From: Dictyocoela muelleri
Lineage: Eukaryota; Microsporidia
Length of the DNA stretch: 13,471 nt
Assembly (NCBI GenBank): GCA_016256075.1
Contig: SDVU01000431.1
Span: forward strand, 1-13,471
Direction of reading: 5' to 3'
Shown here one piece after another: positions 1 through 8,439 of the stretch. The notes under the pieces were generated by a model that was given only the letters and a program-made list of their open reading frames with translations, was not told the DNA's origin and searched no databases. The position numbers and the translations under genes were made by a program. Each line of letters starts with the position of its first letter. Position 1 is the first letter of the stretch.

Positions 1-148
1 ACTATAAAAATATTATTTGGATTTTTAATCTATCATGGGTTTATCTGATTTGTTTAAAGAATTCCTGTATTTTTTAACATTAAGGGGTCCCCAGAAAATT
101 TTAAATATGAAAAAGGGGTCCACACATCAAAAAGTTTGAGAACCACTG
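1..148. mobile_element. Right end of a hAT-superfamily DNA transposon (partial)
   Basis: The stretch 82-148 has the style of a hAT terminus: two GGGGTCC blocks (84-90 and 115-121), an A/T spacer, then AAAAGTTTGAGAACCACTG ending at 148. Read outward-in, the end starts CAGTGGTTCTCAAACTTTT, a well-known terminal inverted repeat of hAT elements in animals and some parasites. The body and other end lie upstream of the window, so only about 148 bp is seen and no transposase can be assigned. hAT elements make 8-bp target duplications, so the bases right after the end (149-156, ATTTAACA) are the predicted duplication. The sequence after the end reads as Ty3/gypsy gag/pol, so the hAT probably landed inside that older element. 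Confidence 0.75.
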
Positions 149-254
149 ATTTAACAGATGAAAACCGTAAATTTTAATCGTAGATCTAAGAAAACTGAGT
201 CCGGGAAAAAAGGAAAACATAAACCAACATTTGGATAAAAAACCCATTGGAAAT

Positions 255-330
255 GATAAAAATAAATATTGCCAGTTTCATAATGTAAACACTCATAATA
301 CTGCAGAATGTCGAGCAAAATAAAGAAGTG
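255..330 (+). pseudogene. Gag nucleocapsid zinc-knuckle remnant of the Ty3/gypsy fossil
   Basis: The translation contains YCQFHNVNTHNTAEC, a C-x2-H-x4-H-x4-C type zinc knuckle of the kind found at the end of Gag in many Ty3/gypsy elements, where it binds element RNA. It is embedded in Lys/Asn-rich sequence, as is usual there. The knuckle sits about 200 bp ahead of the protease motif, the expected order. This is part of the same fossil as the downstream domains. Confidence 0.6.
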
Positions 331-439
331 TTATAAAAAACAAAAACCATAACAATTCTGATACAAAAAATACGAAATCATACGCGATAAAAGAACTAAT
401 GCCCACAGATTACTGCCCTGGAAACTAAAGGAATTATTA

Positions 440-760
440 ATGATAAATAAATAAACTTAATACTAGATACGGGATCAGCGTACTCTTACATAAATTTCTA
501 AATGGTAGATGAATTGGAATGGAAAAAAAGAAGTAGGGAAAGAACCTATGTAACAGTCAACGGGAATGAGATGTTAACAAATTTAGAAATTAACTTCGAT
601 ATTCATCTTCAAAGCGACCAATGTAATCAATACAAGGTAACGCAAGACTTCTTTATAAACTTACAACAGATCTTATCTTAGGAGTTTATTTTATTAGAAA
701 TAATAACGCCATTATAAATCTTGGTGATTCATCAATCAGATTGGATAACAAGGAATATGA
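440..760 (+). pseudogene. Aspartic protease region of the Ty3/gypsy fossil
   Basis: The string LILDTGSAYSYI (the DTG triplet lies at 466-474) is the active-site motif of retroelement pepsin-like proteases, hydrophobic-hydrophobic-D-T/S-G. A later stretch around 670-720, reading LGVYF then NNAIINLG, fits the distal part of the fold. In the family this enzyme cuts the Gag-Pol polyprotein. Its place between the knuckle and the reverse transcriptase supports the call. Fossil; limits approximate. Confidence 0.6.
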
Positions 761-1054
761 ACTTGTTACCTCTAACAAAAACGAAGCTGATGAAATTTTT
801 ATAACTAAAACAAACATAATGACAGTAAAGTCAGTAAAAAAAATTCTGAGGTTTCAAAGGCAATAACTGAATATCAAAGAACTAACCCAAAAGTCGGATC
901 GATGATAAAATTATACACATAAAATTAATTATAAATCTAACGAAATTATTGCTCTCTGTCCTTATAAAATTTTGTTAAATATTCGAAAACGAACAAAAGA
1001 TAAGATAAAAATACTTCTTAAGGAAAAAATTATACAAAAAGGTGACTTCCATTC

Positions 1055-1660
1055 AATTCGCCCGAGTTACCTATATATAAACCAAACGGAAACGTCAGAT
1101 TAGCTATAGACTACAGGAGAGTAAACAAAAACACCCTATCGCACACCTACCTCTTTTCCTGACCCAATGGACTTGTTATCCGATCTGAATGGCTCTAGTA
1201 TCTTTTCTCAACTAGACCTTTCCATGGGGTATTATCAAAATAATATAGATCCTGGAAGCAAAAAATATACCAGTTTTTCGATTTTTGGAGAACATTACGA
1301 ATTTCTTAGGATTTCTTTCGGCCTGAAAAATGCCCATATAACATTTCAAAAAGCAATTAATGGATTAGTTGGACATTATGAAATTGTTAAAATTTACATT
1401 GAAGATATTTTAATTCTCTCCCCGAATTCTTTAACTCACGAAAAACTCCTACTGGAAATCTTAAATATTCTCAAAACTAATAATATAACTATTAAATTTG
1501 AAAAAACACGATTTTTCATGACAAAGTCTATAACCTCGGACATATAATTGATAAACAAGGAACAAGGGTGGATGTATCAAGACTATTACCATTTGAAAAA
1601 TTTATTCCAAATACAAAAAGAAAACTGCAGCGACTACTGGGCGTGCTCAATTGGTACAGA
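1055..1660 (+). pseudogene. Reverse transcriptase region of the Ty3/gypsy fossil
   Basis: This is the best preserved part. Visible family blocks are RLAIDYRRVNKNT-like sequence near 1100, SIFSQLDLSMGYYQ (family: FS.lDL..gyhQ), EFLRISFGLKNAHITFQKAI (family: f..mPFGL.nAp.tFq..m) and YIEDILILS in the catalytic-loop region. The long stretch 1167-1547 holds most of these in one frame. The enzyme copies element RNA into DNA. A connection-like segment (LQRLLGVLNWYRPYI, about 1630-1670) follows, matching the family's FLGl.nYYR.fI block. Fossil. Confidence 0.85.
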
Positions 1661-1819
1661 CCATATATCACGAATTTAAGTAGCAAAATCATATGCCTTA
1701 CAGACAAACTAAAAGAAAATAAAGGATTTAAGTCGAGAAATTTTGACACCGACATATTAAAAACAATATATCAAGAAATTAAAAACCAACTTCCGCTACA
1801 CTTCCTAGACTTATCAAAA

Positions 1820-2167
1820 CATTTCGTATTATAAACCGACGCATCAGATAGATGAATGGGTGGAATACTAAAACAAGAAGAAAATATTCTGGGAATATTT
1901 AGCTACAAATTTAACGAGAACGAAGAAAATTACAGTGTTGTTGAAAAAGAAACACTTTCAATAATCAAGTCAGTACTGCATTTCAATAATTCAATTTTTA
2001 ATAGTAATATTATTTTTAAAACTGATAACCGGGATCAGATTCATGAGGCGAGTGGACAAAAAAATAGAAATTATAAAATCTTGCTTGAAGAATTTTCATT
2101 GAAATTCAATACTTGCAAGGCAACCAAAATAATGCAGCCGATACGTTTTTTGATTGTATTACTTTAA
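1820..2167 (+). pseudogene. RNase H region of the Ty3/gypsy fossil
   Basis: After the connection segment come TDASD near 1839-1853, then MGGILKQEENILGIFSYKF and NYSVVEKETLSIIKSV, which correspond to the RNase H blocks of Ty3/gypsy elements (TDASd.G.GavL.Q...pi.y.S..l, nYs..EkE.LAiv.a). FKTDNRDQIH fits the next block, DH..L, and the region ends at 2167. RNase H removes the RNA strand during reverse transcription. Fossil. Confidence 0.75.
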
Positions 2168-2229
2168 TAATTCAAATAAACTGACCTAAATTTCTATCGA
2201 AACGTTAAAGGATATTCAGAGAAATCAAA

Positions 2230-3322
2230 ACTCGACAAAAGTCTATCTAAATAAAGGAAAAAATTTTAAACATGATAGTGGATTATTAGTGGACAGAAGT
2301 ATAAGAGTATTTATTCCAAAGGAGATATCAATAGCGTTTTTAAATGAATTTCATTTGAAACTTGTTCATCCTTGTGCAACAAAGCTATATAATTATTAAA
2401 AAGATTTTACTACATTCCGAAAATGAAAATTGATATGCGAAACCACATTTAACTGTCTAAAATGTTGCACTTGTAAAGACCGAACATTTAAATATGGCGA
2501 GATAAACGGAAAGTTACATGCGAAGTTTCTTCTTTGAAACGGTTTCAAGAGAAATATTCGGTCTTTCAAGTGTAAACATTTTAAAAACACATATGGCCAT
2601 GAAAAATTCTATATAGTGTCATTTACTGTCCTTTATTCTCGTTTTACTCAGTAGAAATATTATTCGACATTTCGGGTAACTCTATAGTAAAAAGTATTAA
2701 AAAGAGTTTATTCGAAAGATTGAGGATTTTCAAAAGACTTTTATCAGATTAGGGTCGAAAATATATTATCTCGCAATTTAAAGAATTATTAAAATCAAAA
2801 AATATAATTCATACTTTTACAAAGCCCGTATAATCCTACAGGAAACTCTGTGTCGGAAAGTCTCAATAAAACAATCGCCATGTTTGCAGAATATATAAAG
2901 GTACACCAATCCCAAACCTTAAAAGATTAATCCAAACCAGATTAAACCTGGCATATCATCGAACAATAGGCTCATCACCATATGAATTTATCTTTAAATC
3001 TTCAACACTCGATCCTCTCGAAAGAAAGCTTGCAATGCCGGATAAATAAACCAAGGAAAATAAAGATAATTATGATAACATTTCGAGAATAAATGAGAAA
3101 AGAAAAGTACATTCTTATAATGATGATGATATGATCTTCGAAAAGTTAAATAATCCTGATAAGATAAATGATATTTTTTCTGGTTCTTTTAAAATCCTCA
3201 AAATATGTACTGACAGGAACGTAGTAACTATCGATGAGAAGCATAAAATTTCAAAACAAACCATAAAAAATATAACACCTTTCTTGGTAAGAAGTCGGAA
3301 GTGTCGTGTATCGACTTACTGA
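2230..3322 (+). pseudogene. Integrase region and C-terminal tail of the Ty3/gypsy fossil
   Basis: Pieces of the integrase are recognisable in order: an N-terminal zinc-binding region near 2350-2490 (FHLKLVHPCATKLY, then CLKCCTC), a core region, then NPTGNSVSESLNKTI (2832-2876; family N..gN..sERvN.ti). LNLAYHRTIGSSPYEFIF (2944-2997) matches the family's .AYN.t.H.stg.sPfellf. The tail 3131-3322 includes GSFKILKICTDRNVVTIDE, matching the GPy/f-like segment that follows integrase in many Ty3/gypsy elements. Integrase inserts element cDNA into the host chromosome. Fossil. Confidence 0.75.
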
Positions 3323-3340
3323 CAGGCGGTTAAAAGGACT

Positions 3341-4493
3341 GTTTGATCAATTTTGATCAAAAATAACTAAAAAATAAATAAAAATCAAGACTGGTGAAAA
3401 AAGACAAAAATTAATGATTAAGACTTAAATTTAATGAAATTGGTACTTCTACATGAAATTTGGATCTCATTGATACCGCACCTCGTCTCCGCGAACTTTA
3501 AATAAAAACCAATTATCTTTATCACTCTACAATTATCTGTTTTTTTCCGGGAACAACCCTCATAAGCCCGGCAATAGTTTTCGAATCTAGTAATTTTACC
3601 TCTATGATAATTTCACCCTCCAAGAATGGTTTAATTTTCTTCAAGTAAAAATAAAAGATCTTAAATGACGGAAAGCAAATCTTTGGTGTTTGTGGCACTG
3701 AACTTCAAACACATTATTGCTGTGGTAATAAAGAAGCCTATATTTTAGACAAGCTTTCACTATTTTTAATTTAATTTTTATTATATTCTTGATCAAAGTC
3801 TTTATGAATAGAATTATAATATCATGCATTTTCAATTTTAGCTTGGTCTACATTTTTTGACGACTCATACAAACAGTCTTACCATTATATAGTATTAAGC
3901 ATAACGTGAGTTCATAATTCCAAGATTTTTCAATTCTAGAAAAAAAATTATCCCCTCCTAAAATAATGAAAAAATCCGGATTGTTAGTAAAAATATAAAA
4001 TGTTCTTGTATGTGAGTTTTATTTTTACAGTGAATAGACGATTTTTAAATGGCCAAACATATTATAAATTTCGAAATTATAATTCTACTATCGTGCAACA
4101 ACCCTAGGGGAATATTCATTTAAAAAAACTAGAATCATTATACAGTGATGATAGAAATCAGATACGTGGACATAAAATGAGAATCAAGCTTATGGTTGCT
4201 TAAAATCGTTTGCATTTTGTCTTGATATTTATGAAAGAACTATTGACTTTCTACTAATATTACTTTAAGATAATTGAACTTATCGGGTCTTAGATCATTT
4301 CCAGGCGTAATTTTTTAGAAAAATTTGGACGGAAAAGATAAAAAGGGCACTATAATTGTTTTTTTTAATTTATATATTCTTAAATAAAAATCCATGTTAT
4401 AAAATATTTTAACTTAAACAAATAGTGTTTTTTTAACAACAGAATTTTCATTTAGTTATTTAATTGTAAGCGAAATATCGACTTATATGAAAT
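3341..4493. other. AT-rich spacer, no gene recognised
   Basis: No convincing coding region, RNA gene or terminal repeat is visible. A small palindrome, TTTGATCAATTTTGATCAAA, lies at about 3342-3361, just after the retroelement tail. A minus-strand reading of 3641-3835 is low-complexity Ile/Lys/Leu-rich and is not supported as a gene. The one patch with more normal composition is 3655-3774, listed separately. Confidence 0.6.
3655..3777 (+). other. Short protein-like open stretch of unknown origin
   Basis: In the frame of 3655 there is an open stretch of about 40 codons including FGVCGTELQTHYCCGNKEAY, unusually rich in Cys and mixed residues for this AT-rich region. It has no ATG at a sensible place and is closed by stops on both sides. 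It could be the remains of an exon or of a transposon protein, or chance. I do not recognise the family. Confidence 0.2.
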
Positions 4494-4840
4494 TATGGTA
4501 CAAAAAAACAAAATGAAAATAGTCAAGGCACTATTAAAATTAAATAACTTGGACATGTTACATGAAAAAAATGAAAATTGTCTATGGTACAATAAAAAGA
4601 AAATGAAAAGGGGTTATGTTACCTTATAGTAATATAAAAAACAAAATAAAAAAATATGTCACCATAAAAAAACACGATTTAAATGGTCTATGGTACCATA
4701 TAGTGCCGGAAAAAGACAAAATGAAAAATGAAAGGGTACCATAAAAAATATAATTAAAAAATTAAATGGTACCAAACAAAATTAAAATTAACGAGGTACG
4801 ATAAAAAACAAAATGAAAATGTATATGTACCATAAATACG
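4494..4840. repeat. Degenerate tandem minisatellite with GGTACCATA core
   Basis: A unit of the form GGTACCATAAAAAACAAAAT followed by GAAAAT recurs about nine times in imperfect form. Cores start near 4497, 4586, 4619, 4657, 4692, 4736, 4770, 4795 and 4826, mostly spaced 25 to 45 bp, with one longer gap of about 90 bp between the first two. The repeats have drifted in length and sequence, so this is an old or loosely constrained array. It contains no coding frame. Near its end the G+C rises briefly (4860-4915). Confidence 0.6.
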
Positions 4841-5212
4841 GAAATCACGAAAATTCTCCGAAGACGAGTTCTCTAAATCCGCTCGTGGCGAGTTTGGAAA
4901 CCTTGTGACGCATTTATTTTTATAAAAAAACGTTTTATCTTATTTTAGACAAGAATATTCATAAAAATCATGTTATATATTTTTTTCTCTAATTTACTTA
5001 TCATTAATTCGAAAAAATAGAAAATACCAAATATGTAACAATAAAGTATAATTTTTTGATACTCACCGGATCACTGTATAAACACCTATATAAAAAAAAT
5101 TAAATTTTACGCCGTGTTTAATCGATTGAATTATATGGCCTCTTTTGAATTTTTCATTTATATTTACCACAAAAAGAAAAATGTCATTGAATTATTTCAA
5201 GCATTAGGAGAT
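4841..5212. other. Spacer; short G+C-richer patch at 4860-4915
   Basis: Nothing coding is recognised. The patch 4860-4915 (including AAATCCGCTCGTGGCGAG) is richer in G+C than its surroundings. It does not fold into an obvious tRNA, and the rest of the stretch is A/T-rich filler. Confidence 0.5.
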
Positions 5213-5341
5213 ATTTCCCAAAGAAAAATATGTCATAAAAATATTATGCTTATTAAGCAAAGTTAAAAGTATAATTTCAAATATGTGTTTCCGTAAATTC
5301 ACCCCAAATGGCCGAATTTACTGATTTGATTTTTTTCACCC
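5213..5341. repeat. Left copy of a two-part repeat (A then B) flanking the MULE
   Basis: Part A (5213-5284) runs from TTTCCCAAA through the perfect palindrome GCTTATTAAGC and AAAGTT to TTTCAAATATG. Part B (5293-5341) starts GTAAATTCACCCCAAATGG and is partly self-complementary (GTAAATTC with GAATTTAC). Both parts recur in the same orientation at 6920-7037 but in the order B then A. The pair brackets the MULE transposase. The repeats could be termini of the element, remains of a tandem family it entered, or a dispersed host repeat. Confidence 0.55.
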
Positions 5342-5379
5342 AAAAAATTTTTTTATTCTCTTCTGGAATACTCAAAAAT

Positions 5380-6655
5380 TCACATAATAATGTCAAAAAA
5401 GAAACAAAGAAATTATATTATACCGTGAATACGCGTACAATATCAGAAATGAGAAAATTATGATTATAAAACGGCGATTACCAAATCGAAAATGCCCAAA
5501 TTGAAAATTCCCAAGTGCAATAAGAAAATCTAGATATTTTAAATTATAAGCACCATAACCATGACAAAGATTTTGATAAAAATAAAAAAATGTATTTATT
5601 ATTTAAAGCCGATAAAAGTGCATAATTAACATCTGAAAAGGCACGTGATATAATAAATCATGTCGTTTCTTTACAACCAATATCCTTGCTAAACATTTAC
5701 CTCAAAATAATACAATTGTTGATAGAATAACTAGACAAAGTAATAAAAATAATATAAAAGCAATTTCTAGTAGAATCTCAAAATATATTAAATTTACTTT
5801 TTCTTTAGAACTATTTTTGCTACATTTTTCTGGGGAGACAGATTTTGATAGTGTTTTAATATTTGCTACATAAAATCGTTCAATTTAATTAAATTATACT
5901 AATGAATGGTAGTGTGATGTGATATTGTAATCATGAGGATAGAATTTTACGCAATTATACACAATTATACACAATTATAAAAAGAATTAATTTGAAAATT
6001 GTTGCTATAGTTTATTTTTTTAATGAAAAATAAATCAAAAAATGGATATTTAAAAGGATTTAAATTTATTTTTATTAAATTAAGATAACATTTTAAATAT
6101 ATAATTATTGATTTAGAAATGTCTTTATTTTATGCGATTAATGATATTTTCCCTAACACAAAAATACAAAGATTTTGTTTTATTTTATTCAAATATTGTT
6201 TAGATATATTCAGAAAATGGAATTTACTGCAGAATATCGAAGAAATGTATTTTTTAGAGAAGAATCCAGAATGATAATTGCTTTATCATGTATCCCTATA
6301 CAATAATTTGAAAAAAGTTGTGTTATTGAATAAATTTTTTTTAATAAATGTCAAATATCCTGAAATATTAACTGTTTGTGAATCATTTAAAAGTATTTAT
6401 TGTAAAAATGAGAAAAATAATAAGATCATAAAAATATTTTTTCTGTTAGTTTATAGTCAATACATGAGCGAATATTTAATGGTGTGCCAAAAACTACCTA
6501 ATAATTTAGAAGGTTGGCTTCCTTCTTTAAATTCTAGCTATATAGTTTCTCATCCAAGTATATATATATTAGAGTATGAATTGAAAAAACAGCATGCACG
6601 TGTTGAAAAGATCATAAGCAAATCTTTATACACTGAAAATTCAGATAATTAATCT
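5380..6655 (+). pseudogene. Mutator-like (MULE) transposase with FLYWCH zinc finger, decayed
   Basis: Successive frames carry one continuous MULE domain order. A FLYWCH-type N-terminus comes first: KRNKEIILYREYAYNIRNEK from about 5397, NRKCP near 5480, and HHNHD at 5551-5565. Then follow LPQNNTIVDRITRQSNKNN (5697-5753) and the start of the DDE core, with DFDSVLIFAT near 5840-5870 and EW.CD, whose aspartate codon is 5916-5918. FTQLYTI lies near 5945-5965, and IDLEMSLFYAINDIFP (6107-6154) is the family's DFE block. EFTAEYRRNVFF and MIIALSCIP (6220-6300) come next. The C-terminus has KLPNNLEGWLPSLN and SHPSIYILEYELKKQ (6490-6595), matching the family's N..EGWh..l ... sHP.i...i..lk.eq. At least five frame changes and several in-frame stops break it; the last 124 codons (6278-6652) are the longest intact piece. 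Length (about 420 codons) is near complete. Such enzymes cut and paste their own element. Confidence 0.85.
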
Positions 6656-6890
6656 GATAATAAAAATAAAGATAAAATCTATTTCATTGAGAAAAAAAAT
6701 ATTATGATTTAATTATCTAAAAATAATATCAGGATTCTTAAATTAAAATTTTAAAAATAGATATTAATTTAAAAGTGTTTTTATTTTTTTTTAATTTAAC
6801 CTAATTAGATTATAAATTTAAATTAATATAGTAGAATTTGAATTTTATCATTTATTTTGAAAATATTAAATCTCTTTTTTTTGTTTTTTC
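6656..6890. other. AT-rich stretch downstream of the MULE transposase
   Basis: This is almost pure A/T with no reading frame, palindrome or motif that I can support. It is probably the 3' untranslated or subterminal part of the MULE. Confidence 0.4.
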
Positions 6891-6902
6891 GGGGGGGGGG
6901 GG
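6891..6902. repeat. Run of 12 G
   Basis: Twelve consecutive G residues follow TTTTTTC and precede GTG-free sequence TGAAAAAA. Such a run is striking in a region with very low G+C. It lies 18 bp before the B part of the right flanking repeat. It may be a slippage-expanded tract at an element end or an assembly artefact. Confidence 0.8.
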
Positions 6903-6919
6903 TGAAAAAATAAATTTCT

Positions 6920-7037
6920 TAGATTCACCTCAAATGGGCGAATGTACGGATAACTTTTCCCAAAATAAAAAAAAAATGTAATAAGTGCAGAAATATCATG
7001 CTTATTAAGCAAAGTTCAAAGCATTGTTTCAAATATG
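6920..7037. repeat. Right copy of the two-part repeat (B then A) flanking the MULE
   Basis: Part B (6920-6952) reads TAGATTCACCTCAAATGGGC and onward, and aligns directly with 5293-5325 with few mismatches. Part A (6955-7037) contains TTTTCCCAAA, then CATGCTTATTAAGCAAAGTT and TTTCAAATATG, aligning with 5213-5284. A weaker relative of B (AAATTCTCCCCACATTGGC) forms the left end of the Merlin element at 7321, so the word may be shared between element termini. Confidence 0.55.
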
Positions 7038-7178
7038 CTTGGAAATATGGAAAATGTATTAGTTTAAAAAATCTACTCTCTGATTGTGCTCTTGAAAATA
7101 CGAAGATCGATCCTGTTATATTCTTAAGGTTTTCTTTTAATTTTTTTAAACCGCGTACTCTTTATATTTGAATATATC

Positions 7179-7286
7179 ATGAACAATTGTAAGATCGGCG
7201 AAGATATGTATGTAAAATTGGTTCGTTATTTAGAGAATAAATTAGCAAATTCGTTTTTAAAAATGGCGAATGTTATGGAGTTATAA
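7179..7286 (+). other. Short ORF of 35 codons, unknown
   Basis: An ATG-started frame reads MNNCKIGEDMYVKLVRYLE and ends MANVMEL before TAA at 7284-7286. Its composition is more balanced than the flanks, but it is short and unsupported by any family match I know. It lies between the right MULE-flanking repeat and the left Merlin end. It could be a fragment of a transposon protein or chance. Confidence 0.2.
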
Positions 7287-7312
7287 AAGAAGTTCGGATA
7301 GAAAAATTAGAT

Positions 7313-8393
7313 TAGTCTTCAAATTCTCCCCACATTGGCATAAGTGCTTAAATTCTCATCACAGATATATATTTAAGTCTAAATTTTATATAAATTATAA
7401 AGATAAAATATCAAATATATCGTAATTAATTTATTTTTATTAAATTAAAACCCCTGTTAATCAAATAATTGTTATTATTATAAAAAAAACAATATTATTC
7501 TTAAAAAATCTTTTCTCTTGTTGGTCGCGACGCCTTTTTGCTTTTTTATTTCATATTTGAGATAATTATTGAAGGATTCAACAGCTTGTGTATTAACTCC
7601 TGTAAGTGAATTTACAATTTCATATTTATGTAACACAGTTCCATGTGTAAAATATTCATTAAGTCGTGAATATGAACGGTTCTTCAGTCCAGATAATTGA
7701 TCCCGGTATTACAGTATTCATAATTATTAGCATAATAGTCGTCATTTATTATTGGAAATAAAACAGGCGTAGGCACGATTAATTCCCTATCTACACTCAA
7801 CTATGCATAGGGCATCAGTTCGGTTTCTCGATGATCAGACCCTATGACTTTTACATCTGTAATTCAGCATTGTTTCATAAATCTGAATAATAAACCTCGG
7901 ACCACCAAATTTATAATTTTCCATATTCAATTCTGGTATAAGCGAATAAAATTTTTTAATAACGCGACGAATAGTCATTTTGTATCGATTTCTAAATATC
8001 TATTTCGATTATAGTGAACATAATCTCCTTACATAGTCTTTTTATAATTATTTTCAGTATCATTGTCATTTCAATATCGAAACCATCAAAGAATGAACCA
8101 AATCGTATTGATCTATAATATTTATACTTTTGACAATCAACGTTATAACATCACCATGCTTTTAAATCAATATTTCTATTATATTTTACTAGTTTCATAT
8201 ATTCGTTGCAACATAGACATCTCATTTCCGAATAATTAAATCTTTCTTGGAGTAGAAAATTAATAAATTGTTCTATATAATATTGATAAATGACTCTGAA
8301 ATATTCATCTCCTGTATTTAAATCCATACCCCTCAAAATAATATTTTTTATATCAGTGTTCAAATTCCTCCCTTCGGGAGAATTTGAACACTG
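7313..8393 (-). mobile_element. Merlin-like (IS1595/ISXO2-type) DNA transposon, about 1.08 kb
   Basis: The ends match as an inverted repeat. The left end TAGTCTTCAAATTCTCCC (7313-7330) and the reverse complement of the right end CAGTGTTCAAATTCTCCC (8376-8393) agree at 16 of 18 positions. The pair encloses one minus-strand transposase, as in Merlin elements. The flanking 8-mers (AATTAGAT on the left, ATCCAAAA on the right) do not match, so no target duplication remains. The length suits an autonomous Merlin element. The right end is also part of a hairpin (8352-8395). Confidence 0.6.
7468..8327 (-). pseudogene. Merlin/ISXO2-like transposase, near full length, decayed
   Basis: On the minus strand a start at 8327 (MDLNTGDEYFRVIYQ) opens a frame running to 8151. 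It includes an N-terminal zinc ribbon, CLCCNEYM then AW.CYNVDC, and is followed by YYRSIRFGSFFDGFDIE, the family's S.R..SFF block. Later pieces are IRRVIKKFYSLIPELNMENY, KFGGPRFIIQIYETML and KSH, DALCIVEC, TVIPGSIIWTE, HGTVLHKYEIVNSLTGVNTQ, AVESFNNYLKYEIKKQKGV and RKDFL. This is the whole catalytic domain. Compared with the family's usual QIDETML and WTDE, the first acidic residue reads Tyr and the second Glu, while the third (ESFNN) is kept. Several stops and frame changes are present. A longer upstream start at 8399 would run through the terminal hairpin, so 8327 is preferred. Confidence 0.85.
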
Positions 8394-8395
8394 AT
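8352..8395. repeat. Hairpin made of two head-to-head Merlin-type termini
   Basis: The left arm ATCAGTGTTCAAATTCCTCCC (8352-8372) pairs with the right arm GGGAGAATTTGAACACTGAT (8376-8395), with a 3-nt TTC loop and a single unpaired base. The right arm is the terminal repeat of the minus-strand Merlin element. The left arm is an inverted second copy just inside it, about 25 bp upstream of the preferred transposase start. Confidence 0.85.
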
Positions 8396-8439
8396 CCAAA
8401 AACTTTACCGAGCAGGAAAAAATATGGAGTATGAAGAAT

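Larger units (their letters stand above)
149..3340 (+). mobile_element. Ty3/gypsy-type LTR retroelement fossil, broken, 5' part missing
   Basis: A co-linear series of Ty3/gypsy parts runs on the plus strand: a nucleocapsid-like zinc knuckle, aspartic protease, reverse transcriptase, RNase H, integrase and a C-terminal integrase tail. The order with RNase H before integrase places it in the Ty3/gypsy (Metaviridae) family rather than Ty1/copia. The copy is a fossil with well over ten breaks spread over all domains, which suggests an old insertion. The 5' LTR and most of gag are not in the window because a hAT end abuts at 148. No 3' LTR, primer site or convincing polypurine tract was found after the integrase. 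The 3' limit is approximate. Confidence 0.85.

Noticed and set aside
1528-1755. Minus-strand ORF of 75 codons overlapping the reverse transcriptase
   Set aside because: It is antisense to recognisable retroelement coding sequence on the plus strand and shows only Leu/Ser/Phe-rich composition typical of a shadow frame.
2396-2590. Minus-strand ORF of 64 codons over the integrase region
   Set aside because: Antisense shadow of the plus-strand integrase remnant; no family resemblance of its own.
3341-3620. Possible 3' LTR after the integrase
   Set aside because: No TG...CA-bounded repeat, convincing polypurine tract or second copy could be found in the window, so no LTR is annotated.
3641-3835. 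Minus-strand ORF of 64 codons in the spacer
   Set aside because: Low-complexity Ile/Lys/Leu-rich translation of A/T-rich DNA with no motif; most likely chance.
4494-4840. CRISPR array
   Set aside because: Repeats are irregular in length and sequence, spacers are not unique segments of constant size, and all surrounding content is eukaryotic transposon sequence.
4860-4915. Possible tRNA-derived patch because of its higher G+C and a GTTTGGAAACC string
   Set aside because: It does not give a cloverleaf or proper A and B boxes.
5291-6950. Reading the MULE flanks as terminal inverted repeats
   Set aside because: Part B is partly self-complementary, so an inverted match can be drawn (GGGTGAAAAAA blocks), but the direct alignment of both A and B is much better.
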